A stretch of DNA of 64,000 bases from Rhodonellum psychrophilum GCM71 = DSM 17998 (GCF_000381545.1 NZ_KB906690.1:49482-113481); one strand, 5' to 3'; counted from the first letter of the stretch, positions 18,267 to 27,569 are shown. The notes: a model not told the origin generated them from the sequence alone. Numbers and translations: made by a program.

Positions 18267-19496
18267 ATGCAGTACAACTTAAAAGAATTACCCAACGGCA
18301 TCAGAATCGTTCATCAAGAAATCACCCATACGCGATTGGTCCATTCCGGATTCATCATGAATATCGGTAGCCGGGATGAATCCAAGGAGGAAGAAGGATT
18401 GGCCCATTTTTGGGAACACATGGTTTTTAAAGGGACCAAAAAAAGGAAATCCTTTCACATCCTCAACCGACTGGAATCTTTGGGTGGCGAGCTCAATGCC
18501 TACACGACGAAAGAAAAAATCTGTTTTTATGCCAGCGTTCTTGGTGTTCACTTTGACAAAGCAGCCGAATTGCTGTGCGACATCACCTTCAACAGCACCT
18601 TTCCACAAAAGCAGTTGGAGAAGGAAAGGCAAGTGATCCTGGAGGAAATGTCCATGTACAGCGATTCTCCGGAAGACTCCATCCAAGATGATTTTGACGC
18701 GATGGTTTTTGAAGGGCATGCACTGGGGAGAAACATCTTAGGCCGTGAGGAAACCGTCAAAAATTTTGAACAGGCGCATTTGTTCGACTTTGTCTCCTCT
18801 CGATTGGACACGCACAAGATTGTATTTTCGGTGGTGGGCAATATCAGCTTCAAAAAAGTCCTGCAGCAGGTCGAGGGTTATTTGTCCGCAATTCCGGAAA
18901 AAAGAAGCCTTTATGTCCGGAATGGTTTCACCACTTACCAGCCCAAATCCAAAGTGATCGAAAAAGAAATTTCCCAAGCCTTGTTTGCGATGGGAAAGCC
19001 CACTTTTTCACTTTACGATCCCCGGAGGTTCAAACTGTTTTTGCTCAACAACATATTGGGCGGACCAAGTATGAATTCCCGATTGAACCTTGCGCTGCGA
19101 GAAAAACACGGCTATGTGTACAGTGTGGAATCTACCTATTCGGCTTACTCGGACACCGGTTTTTTCGGGATTTTTTATGGGACGGAGGAAAACACCTCCA
19201 AAAAAGCCCTGAAAATCGTGCTGAATGAAATGCATAAACTGAGAACGCAAAAACTCGGGACCATGCAGCTCCACATGGCCAAAGAGCAGGTGATTGGACA
19301 AATGGCCATGGCGGAAGAGAATTATGCCTCTTTGATGCTGATTTTCGGGAAAAATCTCATTGATAAGGGATATATTGATGCTTTGGATATTATCTTTGGA
19401 ATTATCAGGAACACCACCGCCGAAGAACTTTTGGAAATCTCCAACGAAGTCTTCGCGCAGGATGAATTGAGTTTCCTTACCTATTTACCAAAATAA
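18267..19496 (+). CDS. M16-family zinc metallopeptidase
   Basis: A 409-residue M16B-type peptidase. The inverted zinc motif HFWEH lies near residue 50 (LAHFWEHMVFKGTKKR), with the downstream Glu ligand in the QVILEEMSMY-DSPED region. The second, inactive domain includes GGPSMNSRLNLALREKHGYV. There is no signal peptide, so it is probably cytoplasmic and degrades peptides. The next gene starts one base after its stop, so this is the first gene of a tight operon with an O-methyltransferase and a LysM transglycosylase. Confidence 0.93.
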   Translation: MQYNLKELPNGIRIVHQEITHTRLVHSGFIMNIGSRDESKEEEGLAHFWEHMVFKGTKKRKSFHILNRLESLGGELNAYTTKEKICFYASVLGVHFDKAAELLCDITFNSTFPQKQLEKERQVILEEMSMYSDSPEDSIQDDFDAMVFEGHALGRNILGREETVKNFEQAHLFDFVSSRLDTHKIVFSVVGNISFKKVLQQVEGYLSAIPEKRSLYVRNGFTTYQPKSKVIEKEISQALFAMGKPTFSLYDPRRFKLFLLNNILGGPSMNSRLNLALREKHGYVYSVESTYSAYSDTGFFGIFYGTEENTSKKALKIVLNEMHKLRTQKLGTMQLHMAKEQVIGQMAMAEENYASLMLIFGKNLIDKGYIDALDIIFGIIRNTTAEELLEISNEVFAQDELSFLTYLPK

Positions 19497-19497
19497 A

Positions 19498-20142
19498 ATG
19501 GAATTTATCCCAGCGGAATTGTTGGCTTATTGTGAAAGCCATACTTCCGAAGAAGATGATTTATTGAAGCACATCACCCGGGAAACCCATGCCAAAGTGC
19601 TGATGCCACGAATGCTTTCCGGTAAACTCCAGGGAAAGCTGTTGGAATTGTTCACCAAGATGCTCAATCCACAGGTAATCCTCGAAATCGGGACATATAC
19701 GGGTTATTCGGGGATCTGTATGGCGAGGGGACTGGGCGAAAAGGGAAAACTCATCACGCTCGACATCAACGATGAATTGGAACCGATGGTGAGAGGCTTT
19801 TTTGAGCGATCAGGACTCAGCACCAAAATTGACTATAGACTTGGCAATGCCCTGGAAACCATTCCCCAGCTGGAAGGAAATTTTGACATGGTTTTCATCG
19901 ATGCCGACAAATTCAACTATATCAATTATTACAACTTGGTCGTTGACAGGGTCAACACAGGCGGCATTATCCTGGCAGACAATGTTTTATGGTCGGGAAA
20001 AATATTGGTGGAGCCTGGAAAAAAAACAGACAAGGACACGCAGGCACTTTTGGATTACAATCAAATGGTACAGAATGATCCAAGAGTGGAAAATATACTT
20101 TTGCCCATCCGCGATGGGATTATGATGGCCAGAAAATTATGA
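19498..20142 (+). CDS. Class I SAM-dependent O-methyltransferase
   Basis: A 214-residue methyltransferase of the caffeoyl-CoA/catechol O-methyltransferase family (Methyltransf_3). SAM-binding motif I is ILEIGTYTGYSGICMARGL. The metal and substrate residues lie in DMVFIDADKFNYINYYNLV and GGIILADNVLWSGKI. It is soluble and the substrate is unknown. It is coupled to both neighbours: one base after the peptidase stop, and overlapping the transglycosylase start by ATGA. Confidence 0.92.
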   Translation: MEFIPAELLAYCESHTSEEDDLLKHITRETHAKVLMPRMLSGKLQGKLLELFTKMLNPQVILEIGTYTGYSGICMARGLGEKGKLITLDINDELEPMVRGFFERSGLSTKIDYRLGNALETIPQLEGNFDMVFIDADKFNYINYYNLVVDRVNTGGIILADNVLWSGKILVEPGKKTDKDTQALLDYNQMVQNDPRVENILLPIRDGIMMARKL

Positions 20143-21746
20143 GTAAAAATATGAGTTCGAAAAACATTCCTTTCTTTTTATCCCTGATTTTTGTGTGTCT
20201 GAGCACGCTTGCACATGCACAGACCCCACAGGTTCCCTCCGAAATCGAATTTGCGGACCTTACCATCAGAATCCATGAGCATGCCCGGAGAGAAATCCAA
20301 TTGGATGTGGATGCCCTGTACAGAAACAAAACCTATTTCAACATCAAGGCCGATCGGATCAACCTTTATTTGCCCATCGTGGAAAAAGAACTCCGTGAAG
20401 CGGGCGTTCCACTGGATCTCAAATACTTGGTCATCCAAGAAAGCAGCCTGATCGCAGATGCTGTTTCTACCTCCAATGCTGTCGGCTTTTGGCAGTTCAA
20501 AAAAGGCACTGCCGAGGAAGTTTTTTTGAGGGTTGACAATGTAGTGGATGAAAGAAAAAACATCGTTTCCTCCACGAAAGGTGCAGCGCTGTACCTCAAG
20601 AAACACAATGCCCAATTTGACAATTGGATGTGCGCACTCGTCTCCTACCAAATGGGTCTTGGTGGGGCAAAAGCCTATTTTGGAACCGAGCTAAACGGGA
20701 AAAGAATCATCGTCTTGGATCGGAATTCCCATTGGTACTTCAAAAAATTCTTGGCCCACAAAATTGCTTTTGAAGGTCAAAGCGCATTATTGGTCAGCAA
20801 TGGCAGGTATTTGAATGAACTCAGGGTGCAAGGCCCCACTACTTTAAAAGCGATCGCCCCCAAACTTGGGGTCACCGAAGCTCATTTGAAAGAATACAAC
20901 AAATGGACTTCAAATGGTCAGATTCCCGGCGATAAAACCTACACCGTTGTTTATCTGAAAGAAGGCAGCGTTCCCGTAAAACCAGCAGTGATTACAAATC
21001 AGGAGAATTTTGGCACCCAACCAAATTCTCAAGCCGCCAATACCAAAGGAACTTCAAGCTACCCGAGAGTAACCGGAAACCAGCAGAAGGCAACCCAACC
21101 CAACCAGATAAAGGTCAACAACATCGATGGTGTCATGGCTACGGCCACGACCAGTCAGGAGGCTTTTGCAGAAGATATCGGCATCAGGGAAAGGAAATTC
21201 AGAAGAGTAAATGACCTGGATAGAAATGAGAAAATAGAAGCGGGACAATATTACTATACCGATCCCAAAAAATCAAAAGCGGATGTACAAACCCATATCG
21301 TCCAACCGGGAGAAACCCTTTGGGCCATCTCACAGATGTACGGAATCAAACTTTCTTCACTGAAAGCCAAAAACAGAATCAGAAGAGACAAGGATTTAAA
21401 GTCAGGCATGGTGCTGAACCTTGTTGACCACCGCAAACGAAATGAGGAGATCAGGATCGTCCCATTGAGTACACCGCCGAGATCGATTCAGGCAAGTACT
21501 CCCCCAGCCCAACAAACGCCACAACCAAGCGTGAGCCAACCCGTTTATCAGCCCGCACCAGCAAGTCCACCTGTAAGATCCGCCAGCAATGGAAACGGCA
21601 GCATCGCGCACACGGTTGGCCAAGGCGAAAACCTGTTCAGGATCAGTCAAAGATATGGTGTAAGTGTGGATGAAATAAAAAAATGGAACAATCTGCCCGA
21701 CAATAACATCCGAATTGGTCAGAAATTGACTATTTTAAAACCCTAA
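20139..21746 (+). CDS. MltD-like lytic transglycosylase with two LysM domains
   Basis: A 535-residue periplasmic or outer-membrane murein enzyme. A signal peptide (IPFFLSLIFVCLSTLAHAQ) is followed by an SLT domain at ~80-230, with the catalytic Glu in YLVIQESSLIADAVS and NAVGFWQFKKGTA. A Pro/Gln-rich linker leads to two LysM modules at ~380-425 (HIVQPGETLWAISQMYGIKL) and ~490-535 (HTVGQGENLFRISQRYGVSV). It cleaves the glycan backbone to 1,6-anhydro-MurNAc ends. ATG 20139 overlaps the upstream stop; ATG 20151 is an alternative start. Confidence 0.92.
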   Translation: MSKNMSSKNIPFFLSLIFVCLSTLAHAQTPQVPSEIEFADLTIRIHEHARREIQLDVDALYRNKTYFNIKADRINLYLPIVEKELREAGVPLDLKYLVIQESSLIADAVSTSNAVGFWQFKKGTAEEVFLRVDNVVDERKNIVSSTKGAALYLKKHNAQFDNWMCALVSYQMGLGGAKAYFGTELNGKRIIVLDRNSHWYFKKFLAHKIAFEGQSALLVSNGRYLNELRVQGPTTLKAIAPKLGVTEAHLKEYNKWTSNGQIPGDKTYTVVYLKEGSVPVKPAVITNQENFGTQPNSQAANTKGTSSYPRVTGNQQKATQPNQIKVNNIDGVMATATTSQEAFAEDIGIRERKFRRVNDLDRNEKIEAGQYYYTDPKKSKADVQTHIVQPGETLWAISQMYGIKLSSLKAKNRIRRDKDLKSGMVLNLVDHRKRNEEIRIVPLSTPPRSIQASTPPAQQTPQPSVSQPVYQPAPASPPVRSASNGNGSIAHTVGQGENLFRISQRYGVSVDEIKKWNNLPDNNIRIGQKLTILKP

Positions 21747-21774
21747 TGATTTGATCGCCCCATCCAGCAGAAGA

Positions 21775-22764
21775 ATGATAAAAAAGTTGATCCTGTTTTT
21801 TATATGCGTATTTGCAGGACTGCAAATCGCCAAATCCCAAGACAGAACGATGTTGGCGGATACCCTTTTGATCAATGGGGACACCATCATCATGCTGGGA
21901 GATTCGGTCATCATCAAGAAGGCGGAAGTGCCCATTTATTGGAAAAAGGGGGGCAATTTCAATTTAAGCATCCAGCAGGTCAGCCTGACGAATTGGTCGG
22001 CTGGTGGCGCCAGTAATTTTGCTTTGAACACCGGATTAAACCTTTTTGCCAATTTTGCCAAGGATGAAAAAATATGGGACAGCAAGCTGACCGTTAATTT
22101 TGGATTTAACAGACAAAGTGAAAGGAGATTTGCTTCCAGAAAAACCAATGACAACTTTATCTTTCTGAGCAAATATGGCCGAGAGTTAACTGATTTTTGG
22201 TTCCTGTCGACACAAGTAGATGCCCGGACACAGTTATTGTCAGGTTATCGTTATTTCAGACCCCCTGGATCAGAAAGAGAATCCAGAGCAAAAATATCGG
22301 ATTTGCTGGCACCTGCCTATATTCAGTCTTCCACCGGTTTGAACTACAGAAGAGAATTCAAGAACAAGGATAAAATCTCCATCATTGGCTCTCCCTTTAC
22401 TGGTAGGTTCACGATAGTAATGGACGATTCATTGAAAAATGCCGGGGCTTTTGGCGTGATGCCGGGAGAAAATATCAGACCGGAAGCGGGTGTTTCCCTC
22501 TCCTCCTCTACAGACATCCAACTCTTGGAAAATATCAGGTGGAAAGCCGATCTGAATCTTTTTTCCAATTATGAAAGGCTGGGAAACATGGTGGTGAATT
22601 TTAACTCCATCATCAACATGAAGATCAATAAATACATCACCACCCGAATAGAAACGGTCTTGATTTACGATGAAAGCGTTTTTATTTCCCAAAATGATGG
22701 CCCTCCAAAACGGGCAATCCAACTGCAGAACCTTATCAATTTTGGAATTGGAGTGGATTTTTGA
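21775..22764 (+). CDS. DUF3078 family outer-membrane beta-barrel protein
   Basis: A 329-residue protein from ATG 21775, where the signal peptide MIKKLILFFICVFAGLQIAK begins; an upstream ATG at 21751 adds eight poor residues. The family motif GGNFNLSIQQVSLTNWSAGG is present, followed by alternating beta-strand segments and a C-terminal Phe (GIGVDF), as in outer-membrane barrels. It trails the transglycosylase by 28 bases and may be cotranscribed. Function unknown; an envelope role is inferred. Confidence 0.85.
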   Translation: MIKKLILFFICVFAGLQIAKSQDRTMLADTLLINGDTIIMLGDSVIIKKAEVPIYWKKGGNFNLSIQQVSLTNWSAGGASNFALNTGLNLFANFAKDEKIWDSKLTVNFGFNRQSERRFASRKTNDNFIFLSKYGRELTDFWFLSTQVDARTQLLSGYRYFRPPGSERESRAKISDLLAPAYIQSSTGLNYRREFKNKDKISIIGSPFTGRFTIVMDDSLKNAGAFGVMPGENIRPEAGVSLSSSTDIQLLENIRWKADLNLFSNYERLGNMVVNFNSIINMKINKYITTRIETVLIYDESVFISQNDGPPKRAIQLQNLINFGIGVDF

Positions 22765-22804
22765 AATGAGTCCGGACTAAAATTTTCCGGCTAGATTATT
22801 TATA

Positions 22805-24540
22805 TCAAAAGTCGGTCTCCAGCCCAAATCTATTCTGGAGATCCCGAAAAGCACCTGATTTCCCCTTGAGAAAATTCAGTTTATCTGTGGAAGTGTAGAG
22901 TTTTGGTGTGTCGTCTGCAATATTTTCCCTCAACTCCAGGTCCAATCTCACTTGGGTATTGTTGAGTTTTTGTCTCAAAAGCCCAACAAACTCCGGTTTG
23001 ATTTTTAAAAACACATCTTTCTGGATTTCCCCGTTTAGGATAAACAAAATCGTGTTGTCCACAATCTCAAAGGGCTGTTTCAATACAGTCATTTCAAGGT
23101 TTTTGTGATCGGCTTTGAACTCCAGCAGGATTTCGGCCACCACTTCCTTTACCCTGGTCAAGTCAAAAGTATCTGAAGTCTTCGCTGATTGGGCAGATAT
23201 CATCACTTCAGGATGATCATCTGTTATGGGCTGTTCAGGAGAGGCCAAAGGGGCATCCTTTACCGTATTTTGGGCCTCCCTTATATTGGAGGGAATGGAG
23301 ATGGTTTTTTGAACAGGGGATTTTTTGGCTGCAAACGGATTGGCATCCTTGAAAAGGGATGGAGCTTTTTCTTCTACAGAAGGTTGCTCAATCAGGCTTT
23401 TTTTTTTGAATCCTCTTGTGCCAATGCCGCGAGGGAAATCGCCTGAGGCAATTTCGCCAATTTCATCAAGGCCAATTCTACATGAAGTCTTTGGTTTTTA
23501 CTGGCCTTGTAATGGATCTCCGAGTAATTGCAAATGTTCAATGCCGAAAGAATAAAGGATAATGACGCTTGCTTCGATTGGGCAACATAGCGCTCTTTGG
23601 CCGACTCTGAGACTTCCAACAATGAGATCATCTGAGGATCTTTACAAACCATCAAATCTCTGAAATGCTCGCTCAATCCTGTCACAAAGTTCTGCCCATC
23701 AAATCCTTTTTTGAGAATTTCGTCAAAAATCAACAAGGTCTTCGCAATACTTTCCTCCAACAAGGCATCGACCACCTTAAAATAATAGTCGTAATCCAGA
23801 ATGTGGAGATTGTTGATCGTATCGAGGTAGGTAAGTTTATTTCCTGCCGAATAGGTCACGATCAGATCAAACATGGAAAGCGCATCCCTCAATGCACCGT
23901 CCGCCTTGGAAGCGATCAGCCGCAAGGCTTCTTCTTCAAATTCAATTTTTTCTTCAGAGGCGATGTATTTCAGGTGCTCGCCAATGTCCTTGATCTGAAT
24001 CCTGTTGAAGTCAAAGATCTGACAACGGGACAGAATGGTAGGGATGATCTTGTGTTTTTCAGTAGTCGCCAAGATAAAAATCGCGTACTTCGGCGGCTCC
24101 TCCAAGGTCTTCAAGAAGGCATTGAAAGCATTGGAGGATAACATGTGCACCTCATCAATGATATAGACCTTGTATTGCCCTTGCTGGGGCGGATATCGGA
24201 CCTGCTCCACCAAGTTGCGGATATCATCCACCGAATTGTTAGAGGCAGCATCCAGTTCATGGACATTGAAGGAATTGTTGTTGTTGAAAGCAAGGCAAGA
24301 ATCACAGGTGTTGCAGGCCTCGTAATCTGCGGTTTGATTTTGGCAATTGATGGTTTTGGCCAGAATTCTGGCACAGGTGGTTTTACCCACTCCCCTAGGA
24401 CCGCAAAAAAGAAATGCCTGCGCCAAGTGGTTGTTTTTAATCGCATTTTTCAAAGTAGTGGTTATGTGCTGCTGCCCTACTACACTCTTAAAATCAGAAG
24501 GTCTGTATTTTCTTGCTGAAACAACGAAATTTTCCATCAC
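22805..24540 (-). CDS. dnaX: DNA polymerase III tau subunit, made by -1 frameshift in dnaX
   Basis: Two minus-strand frames join at a run of ten A (coding strand, 23398-23407). Upstream is the complete DnaX ATPase; downstream, in the -1 frame, about 197 residues stay open without a stop until 22805. That extension starts SLIEQPSVEEKAPSLFKDAN and ends LQNRFGLETDF. A -1 slip on A AAA AAA, or an extra A added by RNA polymerase, gives a tau of about 578 residues. Tau links the clamp loader to the polymerase core and DnaB helicase. Slippage at this point is known for E. coli (ribosomal) and Thermus (transcriptional); here it is inferred. An ordinary frameshift mutation or assembly error is the alternative. 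Confidence 0.75.
23392..24540 (-). CDS. dnaX: DNA polymerase III gamma (clamp loader ATPase), unshifted dnaX product
   Basis: A 382-residue AAA+ protein ending KKKA just after the slippery A run. Walker A GPRGVGKTT is at residues 47-55. A four-Cys zinc module follows (CQNQTADYEACNTCDSC). Walker B/sensor motifs include VYIIDEVHMLSSNAFNAFLK and TTEKHKIIPTILSRCQIFDF. The C-terminal helical clamp-loader domain runs to ~360. It opens the beta clamp with delta and delta-prime. Its length matches known gamma products. Confidence 0.9.
   Translation of the reverse strand: MMENFVVSARKYRPSDFKSVVGQQHITTTLKNAIKNNHLAQAFLFCGPRGVGKTTCARILAKTINCQNQTADYEACNTCDSCLAFNNNNSFNVHELDAASNNSVDDIRNLVEQVRYPPQQGQYKVYIIDEVHMLSSNAFNAFLKTLEEPPKYAIFILATTEKHKIIPTILSRCQIFDFNRIQIKDIGEHLKYIASEEKIEFEEEALRLIASKADGALRDALSMFDLIVTYSAGNKLTYLDTINNLHILDYDYYFKVVDALLEESIAKTLLIFDEILKKGFDGQNFVTGLSEHFRDLMVCKDPQMISLLEVSESAKERYVAQSKQASLSFILSALNICNYSEIHYKASKNQRLHVELALMKLAKLPQAISLAALAQEDSKKKA
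23398..23407 (-). promoter_or_regulatory. dnaX: Probable programmed frameshift site, ten A on the coding strand
   Basis: The coding strand reads GAGGATTC then A10 then GCCTGA. An AAGAGGA lies about 10 bases upstream and could act as a stimulatory Shine-Dalgarno-like site. A small CTTC-TGTA-GAAG hairpin lies downstream. The in-frame stop follows one codon after the run. Confidence 0.7.
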
Positions 24541-24737
24541 CGCAAGATATAAAATAATTGGAATTTAGACCTTGGTGTTTATGATTTTAAAGGAGAATAT
24601 TTACCCAATCCCCTGATTGTCTTCGAAATTAAAATATCAATACGCCTACACTTTAATTCTCCTTCTACACCATCCCCTTTGTGCCGAGCGAAAGCTGAAA
24701 ATATCAATTCAAATGTGGAGACCTAAAAGCCTGACGT
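24541..24737. other. Intergenic stretch with no recognisable feature
   Basis: The AT-rich spacer between the 5' end of dnaX and the 3' end of the DUF481-like gene. No tRNA fold, open frame or strong hairpin was seen. Confidence 0.4.
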
Positions 24738-25526
24738 TTAGAAATTGATGGAGAGACTCGTCTTGAAGGAATAGATCACTTTGGTGATGGGCACGATGGG
24801 CTTGTCTTCATAGGACAATTCAAATGTATTGGTCAGGGAAAATTTATCCGTCAGTTTGGTATTCAGTATGGTGGAATTGCTGATGCGGTTTCTCAATGCC
24901 CCGATCTCTTTGTCATAACCGACTTGATAATAATTGACCATGTTGATGTCCACAAATTCATTTAGGGTAGCCCTTAGGCTGATGTAATTGGAGCTCTTGA
25001 TTAAGCTGACTTCTACGATTTCCTCAGTTGAAGGGTGTTTCCATTTTTCAAACTCATACAGCCCACCTACGCCGAATATAAAAGAAAACCGGTCCGTTTT
25101 GACGATGTTGTGTCTGACGGCTCCACCCGCCACCCATCTTGGATCCAGCCCCCTGAAATTGTCAAAGGAATATTGGACGTAGGTCTCAAAATTCACCTTT
25201 CGGTCCCTGAGGAAATTGACCCTGCCGTGAAGAAAACCAAAATTCAAGAAGTCGGAATCGTTGATGCGCAGGTAATCAAATTTGGAAATAAACATATACC
25301 CATGCTTTCCAGGATAATAAAGTGCATTCATGTCAAAATTATAACCGAACAGGTTGACCGGCTCATCTGCTGCTGCACTGCGGTTATAAACACTCAATCC
25401 TGCACCAACTTTCACCAAAAACACTTTACTGGTATCTTTTTCAAGGCGTGCCCTTTCAATATTCAAAATTTGGCCCTGCAATACAAAAGGGGAAAATATC
25501 AGGAGCAACAAAATTAATTTTCTCAA
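24738..25526 (-). CDS. DUF481-like outer-membrane beta-barrel protein
   Basis: The frame is open from 25646, but a signal peptide (RKLILLLLIFSPFVLQGQ) begins at a TTG codon at 25526. That gives about 262 residues and is preferred over a 40-residue pre-sequence that resembles nothing. The mature part is rich in amphipathic beta strands (YIQ/YSF patterns), with ELSYEDKPIVPITKVIYSFK near the end and a C-terminal Phe, consistent with a DUF481/YdiY-type barrel. Function unknown. The start is uncertain. Confidence 0.65.
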   Translation of the reverse strand: MRKLILLLLIFSPFVLQGQILNIERARLEKDTSKVFLVKVGAGLSVYNRSAAADEPVNLFGYNFDMNALYYPGKHGYMFISKFDYLRINDSDFLNFGFLHGRVNFLRDRKVNFETYVQYSFDNFRGLDPRWVAGGAVRHNIVKTDRFSFIFGVGGLYEFEKWKHPSTEEIVEVSLIKSSNYISLRATLNEFVDINMVNYYQVGYDKEIGALRNRISNSTILNTKLTDKFSLTNTFELSYEDKPIVPITKVIYSFKTSLSINF

Positions 25527-25702
25527 AACAAAAGAGGGTTGATGAAAGGACAAAGGTTTCAAATTATGGAAAGGAATACAAAGAAATTTCAAAAAAATGA
25601 GTTTAAAGCAATCTATATCCAATGCATCCGTGTGATGCATCAGCACTTGAATTCCAGTCTAATGGTTTACCAATGGGTCAGTTGCCAGTATTTTTTGACT
25701 TC

Positions 25703-25737
25703 AGCATATTGGGAATAGGCCTTATTCCCAATATGCT
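25703..25737. repeat. Perfect 15-bp stem-loop upstream of ssrA
   Basis: Arms AGCATATTGGGAATA (25703-25717) and TATTCCCAATATGCT (25723-25737) around a five-base loop. It lies between the 5' end of the DUF481-like gene and the tmRNA promoter, so it is not an ordinary gene-end terminator. Confidence 0.6.
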
Positions 25738-25862
25738 CTAATTTTCTTTCCTTTACAAACCCACTCGCCAGTGCAATGCATATTGTGGGTTGATTGCTTG
25801 TAGCTGAGGGCGAAAATTCTGGTCAATATCAAAATGACAGACGGTAGGAACTTTAATTGTTG

Positions 25863-25870
25863 TATATTTG
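25863..25870 (+). promoter_or_regulatory. Putative -7 element of the ssrA promoter
   Basis: TATATTTG matches TAnnTTTG and lies 21 bases before the mature 5' end of the tmRNA. No clear -33 TTG is seen at the expected distance. Confidence 0.6.
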
Positions 25871-25891
25871 TAATCCATTTTGGAAACAAAT

Positions 25892-26295
25892 GGGGCTGAC
25901 CGGTTTTGACAGGAGGTGTAAGGACTGGGCTCGCATGTCGGGTGGAGTATGTACGCCCGCAAATAATTCATACAAACCATAGCTGGCGAATCTAATTACG
26001 CCATGGCTGCATAATTTAACCCTTCGGGGATTAGATAACGCTTAAAAGGTTGAGTTTCGATAGAAATTCCCTGGCCACATCCCGCGACCCTTCGTTCTGT
26101 TGGGGTTGATTCTGGGGTGTCGATAAGACAGAACTAGTGCCTGGGACGCTACTAGACAGGTGCGAAATTCAGTGGATAAGCTTCACATGGGTGTGTCATC
26201 CAGCAGTGTGGAGTCGAAAACCCAACAGGTGACTAAACATGTAGACGGTACAGTGTTTCCCTATCTGGACGCGAGTTCGAATCTCGCCAGCTCCA
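25892..26295 (+). ncRNA. ssrA: Transfer-messenger RNA (tmRNA)
   Basis: A one-piece tmRNA. The 5' end GGGGCTGACCGGTTTTGAC pairs with the 3' end CAGCTCC over seven base pairs (with a G-U wobble). A T-arm-like GCGAGTTCGAATCTCGC precedes it. CCA is not encoded. The tag frame reads GESNYAMAA then TAA (resume codon GGC, about 25989-26018), matching the YAMAA/YALAA endings of Bacteroidota tags. tmRNA rescues stalled ribosomes with SmpB and marks products for proteolysis. Its own promoter and a strong terminator flank it. Confidence 0.97.
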
Positions 26296-26308
26296 CAATT
26301 CAATGTAA

Positions 26309-26345
26309 AAAATCCCCTGTAAATTCTTGATTTGCAGGGGATTTT
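26309..26345 (+). terminator. Terminator after ssrA
   Basis: A 16-bp stem (26309-26324 with 26330-26345, one G-U) with CCCCTG/CAGGGG core and flanking A and T runs. It also serves the convergent lipoprotein gene ending at 26354. Confidence 0.88.
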
Positions 26346-26353
26346 GCATTGAA

Positions 26354-27502
26354 TCACATTCTTAATTCATAAATAGAATAGCTGGAATAGTTCATCTCAG
26401 CACCTTCTTCATCTTTGTCTCTCATTAAGAATTTTCCACTTGCCAAAATGATGAGTTCAGAATTGGGTTCAATACCTTCCGGAAAAGGCAGCTCTTTAAG
26501 GACGTTTTTGTCTTCACTGGCGTAGTAAAATCGGTATAATTTGGAGTCCTGTATTGGAGAATACGTGCTGTTCGCCTCTTTTTTCGTTGCCAACTCCAAC
26601 TCGCTCATCCCGGAATACCGAAGAATCATAAGATCTCGGTTATAAACGGGAAACAATTTCACGGTCTTACCCTTCCCATTGTCCATCAAATTACTCTTTT
26701 CAAGATTGATCTGCCGCGTGAAATTAAAATCCGCATTCAAATCGTACACTCCTATGGCGATTGAGTTGTCAAAAGATAGAAGCAACAATTTGTTTTCGGT
26801 GTCGAGGTAATAGATTGGCGCCAAGTCAAATTCTTTGTCTTTTGGGTTGTACTCACTGTACAGACTAAAATCAATTGGCAGTTTCCAAATCAAAGTGTCA
26901 TTGGAAGAATCAAAGAGCTCAACAATATGCCCATTTCCTAACTTCGTTTGTATTTCATTAAATGGTATTTTGGTATTTGGAAAAAACGAGGTAAAAACAA
27001 AAGGTCTCGATGTATCCTCCCCGAAGTAATAAGGTGTCCTATATCTTGGCCCGCCATATACTGTTAAACCAAAGTTTGGCCCATATTTCCATCTCTTTTT
27101 TATTTCCCAATTTTGGTCATACCATATAAGTTCATTTGAGCTTTGGAGAAATACTCCTCCACCATCCTCATTGAATGCGGCGGAGCTTAGGTTACTGTTA
27201 TATTCGTTTGGCCCTTCCCCAATTCTCAATACTTCCCGAATGATCTCACCCTGGGCATCAATCAATATAAAACTCTTGGTAATAGGATCATATCCAAGAT
27301 AATTTCCATTTTTTGAATGATGATCCAAAATCCTAAAACGCGTGTCTCTTTTGACAACAAAAGAGTCAACCTTTACCAAATCGATATCCAAGCTTGCGGA
27401 TTCTCTGTCTTTTGCCTGACAGGAAAAAAACATCACTACAATCACTGGGAGAAATTTCCAAAACACTTCATTCCGCCCATTTATTAAGTTTTTTAGAGTC
27501 AT
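26354..27502 (-). CDS. Six-bladed beta-propeller lipoprotein, cassette 1
   Basis: A 382-residue predicted lipoprotein with lipobox VMFFSCQAK and lipidated Cys28. After it come repeated short beta segments typical of Bacteroidota six-bladed propellers, including the landmark EVLRIGEGPNEYN near residue 95. It probably sits on the outer or inner membrane facing the periplasm. It follows a cysteine-rich double-glycine peptide gene by ~100 bases containing a hairpin. This order recurs six times in the region, so the propeller most likely works with its peptide, as immunity protein, receptor or export factor; which of these is unknown. Confidence 0.75.
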   Translation of the reverse strand: MTLKNLINGRNEVFWKFLPVIVVMFFSCQAKDRESASLDIDLVKVDSFVVKRDTRFRILDHHSKNGNYLGYDPITKSFILIDAQGEIIREVLRIGEGPNEYNSNLSSAAFNEDGGGVFLQSSNELIWYDQNWEIKKRWKYGPNFGLTVYGGPRYRTPYYFGEDTSRPFVFTSFFPNTKIPFNEIQTKLGNGHIVELFDSSNDTLIWKLPIDFSLYSEYNPKDKEFDLAPIYYLDTENKLLLLSFDNSIAIGVYDLNADFNFTRQINLEKSNLMDNGKGKTVKLFPVYNRDLMILRYSGMSELELATKKEANSTYSPIQDSKLYRFYYASEDKNVLKELPFPEGIEPNSELIILASGKFLMRDKDEEGAEMNYSSYSIYELRM

Positions 27503-27569
27503 GGTATTGTGTTCAGAATAGCTAAATATTATTTTATTTGAATGAATGCAACACCTAAATTGTGAAAAT

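Noticed and set aside
24738..25646. Full-length frame of the DUF481-like gene from 25646
   Set aside because: It would put 40 unrelated residues before a clear signal peptide; a TTG start at 25526 fits better.
25753..25980. A 75-residue minus-strand frame across the tmRNA gene
   Set aside because: It is antisense to the tmRNA 5' half; its sequence is fixed by the RNA structure and has no protein-family features.
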